Assembly (NCBI RefSeq): GCF_001659605.2
Contig: NC_035164.2
Location: forward strand, 23,966,665 to 24,030,664
Direction: 5' to 3'
DNA from: Manihot esculenta
Taxonomy: Eukaryota; Streptophyta; Magnoliopsida; Malpighiales; Euphorbiaceae
Length of the DNA stretch: 64,000 nucleotides
The notes under the pieces: generated by a model
What the model saw: only the letters and a program-made list of their open reading frames with translations
What the model was told of the DNA's origin: nothing
Databases searched by the model: none
Translations under genes and position numbers: made by a program
Shown here: positions 33,425 to 44,292 of the stretch, in pieces
How the letters are laid out: each line of letters opens with the position of its first letter
Numbering within the stretch: position 1 is the first letter of the stretch

Positions 33425-33851
33425 GATCGAATTTTAATAGATTAGCGACAGATTTGTGAGAATATTCGTTAAAATGTGTTAATATTTATGACGGATTTCT
33501 GACGGAAATTTTCCGTCGCTAATTATTTCCGACAGATTAGCGACAGATTGTTCATCAGATGAATTTGGAATTTTCGATGGATTTAGTGACGAATAATGTT
33601 CGTCGCAAAAGTTTCCGACGGAATTATTCGTCGAAAAAGCCGTCGCAAATTTATCCGACAGATTTCAGATCCGTCGAAAATCCGTCGCTACTGTTTCTGA
33701 CGAAATTCTGATCTGTCGGAAAAAATTAGCGACATGACTTTGTGCGACGGATTTGAGTCCATCGGAAATCCGTCGCTAAAAGTTTTAGCGACAGATTTTT
33801 GACTATCAACGATGGAAAAATCCGTCGCTGATACTCTGTTATTTTGTAGTG
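33425..33851. repeat. CACTA right subterminal repeats and terminus
   Basis: More than a dozen copies of 'agcgacgga/tccgtcgct' variants in both orientations, ending in TATTTTGTAGTG. Much longer than the left array (12849-13025). Confidence 0.85.
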
Positions 33852-35537
33852 ATTCTATCCCATTTCCATTCTGGTATAGTGATAGGCTGCAACAACCCTG
33901 ATGTTCTGCTTTTACTCATTGACATGTAAAACATTTTATTACAAATTCAACTATATCTCTTTTCATACCCGGCCACCAATAATGCGCCTTCAGATCTTGA
34001 TACATCTTAGTGCTACCCAGATGCATGACATATAGACCGTTGTGTGCCTCTATAAGAATACTCTGTTTCAACTCTCCAATGTTAGGTACACATATTTTGT
34101 TACCATAGTATAAGTAGCCATCATCACTTATCACAAGCTTTTGCTTCTTCCCCTCTTGTACTTGTCTAGTCCATAAGGCTATCTCTGTATCTTCTTTCTG
34201 TGCTTCTTTAATTTGTTGCAGTAAGCAGGGTCTAACTTTCAATTCTGCTATGATAGCTCCATCATCCTCTATAGTCAACTGCGCATTCATTGCTCTTAAT
34301 GCAAATAAGGATTTCCTGCTGAGTGTATCTGCTACTGGATTAGCTTTGCCTGGGTGATAATCTATAATGCAATCATAATCTTTCAGTAACTCCAACCATC
34401 TTCTCTGTCTCAGGTTTAGCTCCTTTTGTGTGGGTAAGTATTTCAGACTTTTGTGATCTATATAGATGTAACATTTCTCTCCATATAAGTAATGTCTCCA
34501 TATCTTTAGTGCCAACTTTAGATCATGGGTAGGATAGTTCTTCTCATGTGGCTTCAGTTGTCTGGAAGCATAGGCAATCACTTTACCTTTTTGCATCAAA
34601 ACACATCCAAATCCATTGCGAAAAGCATCACTGTACATCACAAATTCCTTGCCAGAAACAGGTTGTGTAAGTATAGGTGCTTCAATGAGTATAGTCTTTG
34701 ATATGTCAAAGCTTGCCTGACATCTATCATCCCAAACATACTTAACATTTTTATGTAGTAATTTAGTCAATGGAGCTGCTATAAGTGAAAACCATTTCAC
34801 AAACCGTCTGTAGTACCCAGCTAGACCCAAGAAACTCTTGATCTCTGCAACATTCTTTGGTGGCTTCCATTCCAGAACAACTTTAATCTTCTAGGGATCT
34901 ACCCTGATTCCCTCTGCTGATACAACATGTCCCAAAAATATTATTTTATTGAGCCAAAAATCACATTTACTGAACTTGGCATAAAGTTACTTTTCCCTCA
35001 GAGTCTGCAATACTACCCTCAAATGCATGTCATGGTCTTCCTTAGTTTTAGAGTATACCAGAATATCATCAATGAATACTACAACAAACTGGTCTAAATA
35101 TGGATGGAAGATTCAGTTCATTAGATCCATGAATGATGCAGGTGCATTTGTTAACCTAAATGGCATAATCAGGAACTCATAATGTCCATATCATGTCCTG
35201 AATGCAGTCTTAGGCACATCTGCCCCTTTAACTCTCAACTAATGGTAACCCGGTCTCAAATCTATTTTAGAGAAAATGCTGGCCCCTTTCAGCTGATCAA
35301 ACAAATAATATATTCTGGTTAGTGGATATTTATTCTTTATAGTTACCTTTTTCAATTGTCTGTAATCAATGCACAATCGAAGAGATCCATCTTTCTTTTT
35401 CACAAGCAACACTGGTGCACCCCATGGTGAAACACTAGGTCAAATAAAGTTCTTATCAAGTAACTCTTGTAACTATATTTTCAACTCTTTCAATTCTGTG
35501 GGAGCCATTCTGTAAGGAGCAATTGAAATAGGTGCAG
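33852..35537 (-). pseudogene. pol: Element E pol piece 2: RT, RNase H and integrase zinc finger
   Basis: 35537-34831 holds the RT with [17 protein letters not shown] and the catalytic [14 protein letters not shown], but with several stops. 34830-33916 is open for 304 codons: GLAGYYRRF, RNase H ([14 protein letters not shown], then YPTHDL), [14 protein letters not shown] and the integrase zinc finger (H..H ... CFTCQ). RNase H lacks a few residues after HDL compared with A ('[12 protein letters not shown]' is shortened to 'KLALKIW') and has Phe-Arg where Ala/Ser-Arg is usual. The upstream junction at 35537 is the palindromic element, the downstream one the CACTA element. Confidence 0.85.
35533..35537. 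repeat. Target site duplication TGCAG (left)
   Basis: TGCAG recurs at 36708-36712, bracketing the palindromic element. Removing the element and one copy restores the RT-upstream frame of E. Confidence 0.85.
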
Positions 35538-36707
35538 TGTAACAGCCCGGACGTGATTCCCGGCACTGTTACCGTTCACGGCCCAGGGCTATCCCTCGCC
35601 TGGCCTATTTGCCACCTCGGGCTTTCCACTGGCGTCGTGAACAGCTCTTAACATCCCTTCACCCTCACGGGTTCCAGGCAGGATTTGTCCCTCGGGGGAG
35701 CCATTACGGCCCGCCCTAGCCCGAGTGGATTTGGCCCAATTCCTTCCTCTGGGAATTAGGTCGCCTCCCCCACTGCTCGAACCCTTGACCTCCCACTTTA
35801 AGGGAATAGTCTGGTGAGAGTGAGTACCAATTGTTCCAATGGCACAATTGGTACTCACTCTCACCAGACTATTCCCTTAAAGTGGGAGGTCAAGGGTTCG
35901 AGCAGTGGGGGAGGCGACCTAATTCCCAGAGGAAGGAATTGGGCCAAATCCACTCGGGCTAGGGCGGGCCGTAATGGCTCCCCCGAGGGACAAATCCTGC
36001 CTGGAACCCGTGAGGGTGAAGGGATGTTAAGAGCTGTTCACGACGCCAGTGGAAAGCCCGAGGTGGCAAAGAGGCCAGGCGAGGGATAGCCCTGGGCCGT
36101 GAACGGTAACAGTGCCGGGGATCACGTCCGGGCTGTTACATAAAAAGGCGCCTTTTTATGTAACAGCCCGGCCCCGTACGACCGGCCCTGTTACCGCTCA
36201 CAGCCCGTGACCTTCCTCTGGGCCCAGCCACTGTGAGCAGCTCTTAACATCCCTTCACCCTCACGGGTTCCGGGCAGGATTTGTCCCCTTGGGTTCTCGT
36301 CAAACGCATCCTTCCCCAAGTGGATTTGGCCCAAATTTCCCTTAGGAAATTAGGTCGCCTCCCCCACTACTCGAACCCTTGACCTCCCACTTTAAGGGAA
36401 TAGTCTGGTGAGAGTGAGTACCAATTGTGCCATTGGAACAATTGGTACTCACTCTCACCAGACTATTCACTTAAAGTGGGAGGTCAAGGGTTCGAGTAGT
36501 GGGGGAGGCGACCTAATTTCCTAAGGGAAATTTGGGCCAAATCCACTTGGGGAAGGATGCGTTTGACGAGAACCCAAGGGGACAAATCCTGCCCGGAACC
36601 CGTGAGGGTGAAGGGATGTTAAGAGCTGCTCACAGTGGCTGGGCCCAGAGGAAGGTCACGGGCTGTGAGCGGTAACAGGGCCGGTCGTACGGGGCCGGGC
36701 TGTTACA
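35538..36707. mobile_element. Palindromic insertion element: two inverted palindromes joined by an 18-bp palindrome
   Basis: Both ends are TGTAACAGCCCGG/CCGGGCTGTTACA and a 5-bp duplication flanks the whole unit, so it moved as one piece. Palindrome 1 (35538-36140, 603 bp, centre near 35839) and palindrome 2 (36159-36707, 549 bp, centre near 36433) have nearly perfect arms. They are joined by taaaaaggcgccttttta, itself a palindrome. The two differ in blocks, but share segments such as agctcttaacatcccttcac. Their central sequences are exact reverse complements of each other. No convincing coding region, primer site or polypurine tract. The identical 91-codon frames on the two arms merely reflect the symmetry. 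Confidence 0.85.
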
Positions 36708-37897
36708 TGCAGTGCCTGGCACAACTTCTATAGCAAAATCCACTTCCCTTTCTGGAGGTAACCCTGGCAACTCTTTAAGAAATACATCTGGAAAATGACA
36801 TACTGTGGGTAGGTTTGACACACTAGGACCTTCCTTCTTAGTTTCAATCACACTAGCTAGATAGGTTGTACAGCCTTTTCTAATCAACCTCCTAGCTGTA
36901 GTGGCAGATATGACATTAGAGAGATAATCTAACCTCTCACCCACACTATAACCTCAGAACCCTCTAATGTTTTGAGCGTAACCCACTTTAACTTATAGTC
37001 AACTATGACATGATGTCTAAACAACCAATCCATACCCAAAATCACATCAAACTCTCTAAAAGGTAACTCTATCAAGTCATCTAAAAAGGTGTGACCTTGC
37101 ACACATATAGGACAATCTCTGTATACTCTATTCACAATCACAAGATGTTCGAAGGGATTAGTCACTACTATGTCATGTTCTAAAGGTTCTACTTGAATTC
37201 CCTTCTTATTACTAATGGGTATGCTAATGTATGAATGTGTGGAACCAGGATCAATTAATGCATAAACATATTTGTCAAAGATAGAAAATTTACGGGCTAT
37301 AACATCTGGTTTGTCCTGGTCTTCCTTTGCATGAATAGCATATGCCTTGACAGGTGCTTTAGTGTCTAGTCTGTCTAATGTCTCTGATACTCTGTGACTC
37401 TGAATATTACTAGATTCACCTCTACCTCTACCTCTACCTCTCCCTCTAGGCCCTATCGGCATAGATCTCTCTGTCTGCATAGGCTGCACTGACGGGCCTC
37501 TAGGACAATCCCTCATAAAGTGGTCTGAGCTTCCACATAAGTAGCAATCCCCAGTTAATCTCCTGCATACTCCGCCATGTCTCCTGCCACAATGCTCACA
37601 TACTGGTAGCAACCCTCTACCTGGTCCTGCTGTACTAGATACTGAGGTAGTCTACTGTCAAGACCCCACTAGTGAACTCTGCCCAGGTCTCTGAATCTGC
37701 CTAGGTGGCCCTCTCTGCCCTGTCTGTTGAAAATCCCTTTGTCTCTTGCTAGTTGTCTGAGATGCAAAGGATTGTCCCTGATACTGGCTCTGGTCCCTCT
37801 TTTGCTACCCTTTCTGCTTCCTACTTTTCTCTTCTTCTTTAATTCGCTCCAGGCTATGGGTCGTCTCTATTAAAACTGAAAGTTCCCCGATGTGCAT
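36708..37897 (-). pseudogene. gag: Element E gag C-terminus, zinc fingers and protease
   Basis: Reading down from 37897: IGELSVLIETTHSLERIKEE, a Gln/Arg-rich stretch, Cys/His motifs (CEHCGRRHGGVC and CYLCGSSDHFMRDC), a Gly-Arg repeat, and protease motif VYALIDPGSTHSYIS. Then [16 protein letters not shown] and LPGLPPEREVDFAIEVVPGT, which leads into RT across the palindromic element. Stops are present near 37800 and 37650 and a frame change near 36940. Sequence and spacing are those of a chromovirus gag-pol joint. Confidence 0.85.
37893..37897. repeat. Target site duplication TGCAT (left)
   Basis: Repeated at 40186-40190 after the solo LTR. Confidence 0.85.
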
Positions 37898-40185
37898 TGT
37901 AATACCCGGCTAGACTCCGGTATCGGAATTCCTACCGTCCGGTGGAATCTCGGGAGTCGGAGACTTCTAGAACGGTAAAACCATGTTTTTATTAAATTTT
38001 TTAATGCATTTTATGTTTTTAAACAAGAAAGAAAATGAGTTTTTGCATGAAAATGGCATTGGAGGAAAACTCGGGTTCGGCCGCCGAACATGCATGCGCT
38101 TCGGGAGTACTTTAGGCCCCCGAAGGCATAAGTGAGGGAAGTCCAGGTTCGGCCGCCGAACCTTATGTTCGGCCGCCGAACATGGCATGCATGCGGAGGC
38201 ACGTTAGGCCCCCGAAAGTGGCCTGGCCAGCCACCTATAAAGGCGTCCCCATGTCCGAACGGGTGAGCTTTTTCTCCCCATTTTCGGCCAAGGTGAGTCT
38301 CCGCCGCCTTCATGCCGATCTTGAGTTCTTCCTTCAAATCTTCCATGATTTTTATGAGTTTTCACCTTTGTTTTGAAGATTTTTAAGCAAATAGCAAGTT
38401 TTGGAGCTTGGAGGTTCAAAGAACTCGATCTCTCCCATCTCCAAGCTAGGATCGTTTTTCCTCTCGATCTTCAAGAGGTAAGAGACGATCTTGAGCTCAG
38501 TATATGTTTTAAACAAGTTTCAAGTTGATTCATAGGGTAGAAATGCATGCTTAGGTCAGTTGAGCTTTGTTAGGTTTTGAGTTGTGTTTATGGACAATGT
38601 AGGTTGCTGAGTTGTTTTTGATGTGTTGTAGTTGGGGTTTAGGATAGTTTGAAGCCCCTAGGAGCTTATGTATCTATTTATGCATGTTTTGGTTGAGTTG
38701 TATGCATGATTGAAGGTTTTGGGAGGCAAATGTGCATATGAGCCGAGTTTCTGCCACTTTGGGAGAAACTCAGGTTCGGCAGCCGAAAGGACTTTTGGCC
38801 GCCGAACCTACCTGTGGAGGCAAGCTTTCGGTTGCCGAAGCCTGCCCCCGAAAGTGGACTTTCGTCGCTGGAGGGGACTTTCGGCCGCCGAAGGTGCCGC
38901 CGAACATGCATGAGTTTTGCCTCTGGAGAGAACCTTCGGCCGTCGAAGGTGCCGCCGAAGGAGCATGACTTTCGGCTCTGGAGGGACTTTCGGCCGCCGA
39001 ACCTGCGGCCGAAAGTGCCCTGTTCAGCCCTCCTTTGCATGAATTCTTTGATTGTTTTGAGGTGTTTTAGGGGGTTTTTGGGGGATATTTTTAGAGTCAT
39101 GTTCTAGTATGTTTGGTCCATTATTTGAGTCCACCTGTGTAGGTTCGGACCCAAGGAACCGGGGACCCCAGCAGTGAGTCAGCTGCTTCAGTTCATTGTC
39201 GGAGTTAGCTTGAGGTGAGTAGAATAAACCTTATGTTTTAAATTAATGCAAGTTTTAGCATGAATCATGCATCACGAATGCCATGTGATATAATAGGTTG
39301 TTGCATTAGAATCCACGAATATGTTGCACTGCATTCTTTGTTATGGATGTGGGTGAATGCTGTATGATCCAATTAGTCCCTGAGGAAAGACTAGGACCCC
39401 ATTCTACGGCCTAGCACGGTATGAAAGACCAGGACCCCATTCTACGGCCTGGCACGGTATGGAACGCGAAGACCAGGTGCCCAGATGAGGCCCTAGGGCA
39501 ATGGTAAGTAATGCTATGATATGACAGGAAGACCAGGACCCCATTCTACGGCCTGGCACGGATATGATGCTGGGACTATTTGGTGACAGGTTTACCCTTG
39601 ATGTGATTTGTCTGTGATATGATGCATTACATGATGGCATATGTTTTAAATGTTTTAGTATTCTGCTCACTGGGCTCTTGTAGGTCACCCCTTTCCCTAT
39701 ATCCCCCAGGTTTGCAGGTATGGGCTAGATTAGGGAATCAAGAAGAGTAAAGTCATGTGATTTTTAATAGTTAGATGTGGACATGATGAATTGTAAAATG
39801 ATGTAAGGTTATGAACAGTCATGTTATGTAATATTGATATTGAGGATTAGAATTGTGCTTGATCATAGTAAGTTTGATTAATCCCATGTATGTACATGAT
39901 CTATGTTTTATGATGTTTATGTTCGACCAAGCTTGATGTCTGATGAGTTACCCCATTGGAGTATGTGATGAGGCTCCAGTGTGTAGTTTATGTTTATGTT
40001 TATGTGCATGCACAGGTTGAGCTTGGTAAAAGAAAAGAAAAAGTTCTCATGTTTATGTATATGTGTGATCATGTATGGGATTTGATAGGTATTCAGGATG
40101 TATGTTTGGCTTGCTACGGGTCCCGGCGACCTTATGTCGATCTGGATCCTAGCGCCGGTAGCGGTCCGGTTTCTGGGTCGTTACA
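37898..40185 (+). repeat. Solo LTR of the Tekay-like family in element E gag (2288 bp)
   Basis: TGTAATACCCGGCTAGACTC to TTCTGGGTCGTTACA with perfect 5-bp flanks. The gag frame of E reads LTTMH before and IGELSV after it. It contains palindrome clusters at 38075-38185 and 38775-39015. A tandem block with 'gaccaggaccccattctacgg' lies at 39385-39560. Confidence 0.93.
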
Positions 40186-40190
40186 TGCAT

Positions 40191-40617
40191 AGTTGTGAGA
40201 TACATCCTGATATCAACATGTAATCCTTGCTCAAAGCGTTTACATCTTTCTTCCTCTGTAGGAGCTATCTCTGTGGCATACTTACTAAGTCTGACAAACT
40301 CGCTCATACTCGATTACTATAAGCTTGCCCTGTCTGAGGTATAAGAACTCCCTCCTTCTTTCCTCCATATATAAGACCCCAACATATTTCTTCTTAAACT
40401 CTGTCAAAAAGAATTTTCAAGTTTGCCGCTCTGGTCGAACTATTTGTACTAATGTTGTCCACCATCTATAGGCTTCATCTTTTAGTAATGATACTGCACA
40501 CATTAAACTCTCTACTGGTGAACATTGTAGCTGCTGTAAAATCCTTTCTGTACTTTCTAATCAAAATTCTGCAGCTGAAGGATCATCTTATTTTTTACCT
40601 GTAAACTCTATAGTACC
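40191..40617 (-). pseudogene. gag: Element E gag, middle part
   Basis: The minus strand encodes a capsid-type segment: DDPSAAEF, LESTERILQQLQCSP, AYRWWTTL, FKKKYVG with MEERRKEFL, and LSKYATEIAPTEEERCKRFE through LTTMH. This order is diagnostic of plant Ty3/gypsy gag. Frame changes and stops (for example near 40325 and 40560) break it. The upstream part lies beyond element I and is not in the window. Confidence 0.8.
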
Positions 40618-42175
40618 TGACTCGCAGTTGTTGAAGCCGGTCAAAAAATAACCTTTATGGTTATCAACAATCTTACAACTGCAGATAGTGGTGAAAGGAT
40701 CGAATCCACAGGGAATTGAAAACTTACCTATCTTCCTTATCAAGACCAAGAAAATAAACTGAAAGCGAATAAACTGAAAGCGGAATAAACTGAAAGCGGA
40801 ATAAAATAAACTGCAAGTAAAAGGGGAGTTTTGAGATTGATGCAATTAAACTACTACTGAAAGCAATAAAGTAAAGCAAACAATGAAATAAAGGGATTCA
40901 AATATGAGAAAAGATCTAGTTGAAGAATTGGATCCACTTCAGTTGTTGGGATTGATCATCGATACTTAGGTACTTTTGATTGATTCAATAAATTAGTTAT
41001 GGAGATGGAAGACGCTTCTCACCACCATGTCTCTCCTTAAGCATAAACTAATTAGGGAACGTCCTCTAATTAATTACTAATCAACAAGTTACCAAGAAGC
41101 GTCCTTGGGCCTTAGGCATCTAACAACTGTCAATTGTATTAAGAAATAGAGAGACCTAATTCTAGCTACCCAAACGCATGGTGATATCGCTAGATCATGC
41201 AATTTCCTTAGTTTTTACACCAAGTATTCTTGTGTTTGAACAATCCAAGCAATTACGGACTTAAAACTATTCAAACTAACAATATATCACTTTGCAATCA
41301 AGAATCAATTGGCCATATTGATCAAAATAACAAAGCAATAATGGAATCAAGCATGAAATTGCATAAATATTGAATAAAAAAAAGTTAAACAATGTGTGTT
41401 TAGATCTCCCAATCCATAAAACAACTAAAGTATCAACCAATCATCAACTAGAAATAAAGGTTTCAGCCACTCATGGCTGAAACAAAAGCCAAAAATAAAG
41501 AAAGAGATGAAGAAGAGATGTGGCCACTTGCAATCCCGTAGGTGTGTCTAAGGGGGTGTAGAAAAAGCATGGAGAGGCTCCTTATGTGTCTTTTTATAGT
41601 TGAAAGTGTTGCCCTAAGTCCTTACTTGCTGGCCAAGTTAAATTCTTGGCTGCCCAAGTGCTGCCCATGCTGCCCATATCTTGCATTGATGAGGTGGAGC
41701 CTCTCTTTTGAATTTTGAATTTTGAATGTGCAAGACTTTGGCTTCTTTGGCTTCTTTGGCAAGCTGAATTTGAATTTCAAATTTGAATGTGCATCTTCTA
41801 AAGATTTGGATTCTTCAATAAGGAAAAGGATTCTTGAAGATCTTGAATTTCAAATTGCTTTGCACTTTCCTTGTTTGCAACTTTCCTTATTTAGCACTTT
41901 CCTTAATGAGCTGAATCTTGATTTTAAATTTTGAATTCTCTTAAGGATTTGAAATTTGAATTTCAAAATACTTTCCTTATTTGGCTCCTTTCAAGTTGCA
42001 CTTGGCATGCTTGCTCTCCTTTGCTCCATTTTAGGCAGTTTTAGGGGCATTTTCACCAAATTGTCTCTTTACACAATTTTCTGCAAAATAAGATCAAAAT
42101 CACAAAATTAGGCAGAAAAAGTGTAAATTAACATCAATAATGTCATGATAAATTGGTCTAAAATATGCTCTATCA
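40618..42175 (-). repeat. 3' LTR of element I (1558 bp)
   Basis: Plus strand starts tgactcgcagttgttgaagc and ends aatatgctctatca; on the minus strand it is TGATAGAGC ... GAGTCA. It has an AT-rich centre with a few 'ctttccttatttgg' units at 41860-41985. Confidence 0.85.
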
Positions 42176-43290
42176 AATACCCCCACACCTAGCCTTTTGT
42201 TTGTCCTCAAGTAAATAAACATAGTCAAACAAGCTCTCTTTGCTACTTGATCCTTTATTTACACTTAAGCTCTTACTCTAGACCCCTATTTTGAAGCATT
42301 GCAGTGAAGAATGTACGCATCAAGGTTACTCACCTTCTTTTCTTATTTTCCTTTACTTACCATGGCTAGGAATTGTTTTCCTCAAGAGAGAGATCATACA
42401 TGCACATACTATTTGTTCAATTAAGACTCCTCTTAGCTTTCGGAATGACTTGCCCTTACCTTGAAGTACTATATTCAGCCTTTTGCACTTTAATCTTTCT
42501 TGAAAAAGTCACCAACCTTTTGACGTGAAGGTACATATTGCTGATAACCACCCCCAGTTACTCAGTTGGTCACCTGTCAAAGTGGCTACTAGCTCTGTTC
42601 ATAGTCCTTTGACCATTGGAATAATTTTCATTTGTGCTTTTGAAGTCTATGCCATTGCTGAATTTTCTTTCTCAATGATTTGGGCAAATCAACACCAATT
42701 GCTAAAACAAGTCATGTTAAGTTCATTCACACATCTTTCAATTTATTCTCTTTAATGAGTGTCATCAATATATTTTTCACCATGGCAAGCTCAAGGATTC
42801 AATTCAAAAGGCAATTCTCAAACATGAATACAACTCATTGCAATTGATTCAACATAAGTTTAAAGAGTCATCCCATCAATGGGGTCATGGAAAGAAAGCT
42901 CATCCAACATAGTCTATGAGTTTGAGTAGAGCAAATCAAAACACAAAAGAAAAAACTGTGGCTAAATGTGTGTGTATTATTGAAAGCAAAAATAACAAAA
43001 ATGAAAAAAAAATTCAAACTGTGGCTATTCAAACTAAAACTGAAACTAAAACTGAAAGCAAAAGTCAAACTGTGGCTATTCAAACTAAAATTGAAAGCAA
43101 AAGTGACTGAAAATAAAAGTTCAGAGATATGCACCCCCACACCTAATTCATGCATTGTCCTCAATGTATTGAAAATATTAATGTTCAAAGTAAACAGAGT
43201 ACGCCTCTGGTGTGGTTTGTGTGGTGCGCCCTTGTTTAAGGTCACGGGCTGGACCTTCTCTACTTGATCAAGGCTCAAGTAATTGGAGAA
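42176..43290. other. Polypurine tract and non-coding 3' internal region of element I
   Basis: Minus strand AGGTGTGGGGGTATT borders the LTR. The region matches the single-copy equivalent of the repeated unit in element C (for example 'cacttgatcc... ccatggc' and 'ctactagctctgttcatagt'). A 'caaactgtggctattcaaac' unit is duplicated at 43014-43104. No coding region recognised. Confidence 0.65.
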
Positions 43291-44022
43291 GGAAAAAGGG
43301 TCCCAACTGCATTAAGTAAAAAGTGTAGCACTCCTTTTGATTTAGTCATAACCCATCCTATTTCTTCATGTACTCATGAAGTAACATGATTAGCTTCTCC
43401 TCTTTCAGATGAGGTGTGCCTCTAGCCCTTATGTTTGCATTTTTGAGATGATTGGGCAGCACTTTGAACTGCAGTTCATGTTTCTCCATGGGTAGCTGCA
43501 ATTTGGTACTAAATTCGGGCAAAACAAATTCTACCTTATCCGGAGGTTCGGGCAGGCATTGATCCGCATGCTCCTTTGGTTTGAGCGCTTGGAATTCCAT
43601 TTGTTCCTTGTGCATAAGACCTATCTGCGTTGAATGTGTTGTGAGCTAAAGAGACTGCGATGGAAGTTGAAAGGACGCCTACGATGGAAGCTGAAGAGGC
43701 GTCTGGTTCTGTGATTCCTTCTATTTTTATGCATGGTCAATCTGCGTTTGGTTCATCTGCGAAATGCAGTGGGCTTTTGCTTTCAGTTTTGGATCTTTTT
43801 GGCTTTGTTCATCTTTTTGGCTAGCCTCCCTGCAAAAATCACTGTTTAGCATATCATCTTGATTCATATAAAAAATTTCTTGGCTCATACAATCAATGAT
43901 ATCTAAACTATCAACAGGTTCTGTTTGATCAGTTTGTTTGGACAAATAGTTTTCTAGTTGTTTTTCTTCAGTAGTTTGTCCTTGTACTTGCGAACTTTCA
44001 TCATCTGCCTTGTCATCTTGAA
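43291..44022 (-). pseudogene. Degenerate linker and pre-RT remnant of element I
   Basis: The frame at 43358-43615 encodes EKHELQFKVLPNHLKNANIR and EEKLIMLLHEYM, the same pre-RT segment as in element C. Upstream (43727-44020) is a Gln/Glu/Asp/Lys-rich stretch (DDESSQVQGQTTEEKQ) in the place where gag C-terminus and protease should be. Stops separate the pieces. RT is absent. Confidence 0.7.
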
Positions 44023-44292
44023 TGTAACGACCCGGAATCTGGACCACTACCGGCGCTAGGATCCAGATCGGCTTAAGGCCTCCGGGACCCGTAGCAAGCC
44101 TAACATACATCCTGTATACCTGTTTAATCCCATACATGATCAACAATTACATAAAAATTTAAAACTTTTTCATTTAATCATTCATTCATTCATTTATTCT
44201 TTCATTCATTCTTTCATTCCTTCACCAAACTTAACCTGTGCATGCACAAATCATAATATAAAGCCTCACACTGGAGTCCTCATCAAATACTC
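44023..44292 (-). repeat. 3' LTR of element H, left part
   Basis: Starts tgtaacgacccggaatctgg. It breaks off after 'tcatcaaatactc' where G is inserted and resumes at 56394 with 'ttccaatggggtaac'. A 'cattcattcattctttcatt' microsatellite lies near 44175-44220. Confidence 0.88.

Larger units (their letters stand above)
12849..33851 (+). mobile_element. CACTA (En/Spm-type) DNA transposon carrying two retroelement insertions
   Basis: The left end CACCACAAAAAATGGACTAT and the reverse complement of the right end, CACTACAAAATAACAGAGTA, are terminal inverted repeats. 'Cgacgga'-type subterminal repeats follow inside both, and 3-bp ATT duplications flank them. The plus strand encodes a TNP2-type transposase and a second Transposase_24-type protein. 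Without the solo LTR (14695-16894) and element C (17474-27776) the transposon is about 8.5 kb. The left terminus has CACCA instead of CACTA. Both genes carry stops, so it is probably immobile. Confidence 0.9.
11860..40617 (-). mobile_element. Tekay-like Ty3/gypsy element E, the oldest host element, in four pieces
   Basis: Element E survives as 11860-12848, 33852-35537, 36708-37897 and 40191-40617, all minus strand. Joining order is supported by target duplications flanking each interruption and by reading frame: for example the gag frame continues from 40191 into 37897 across the solo LTR. Its proteins belong to the same broad chromovirus group as A/G/H but are clearly another family (chromodomain VLWRNHKVE, protease DPGSTHSY). 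Neither of its LTRs is in the window. Confidence 0.85.
40618..44022 (-). mobile_element. Athila-like element I: 3' LTR and 3' internal part
   Basis: This is the same family as the fragment at 6780-8985, read on the minus strand. It has the 3' LTR (40618-42175), polypurine tract, a long non-coding region and the pre-RT remnant. It is then interrupted by element H at 44023; the rest lies to the right of the window. It has no pol, as in element C. Confidence 0.82.

Noticed and set aside
35589..36089. Two near-identical 91-codon frames, one on each strand, as a gene pair
   Set aside because: They are the two arms of one palindrome; composition and lack of any domain argue against coding.
36159..36707. 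Second palindrome as the 3' LTR of an element whose 5' LTR is 35538-36140
   Set aside because: The two units are not direct repeats: centres are reverse complements, blocks differ, and the 18-bp spacer has no primer site or polypurine tract. Kept only as a remote alternative.
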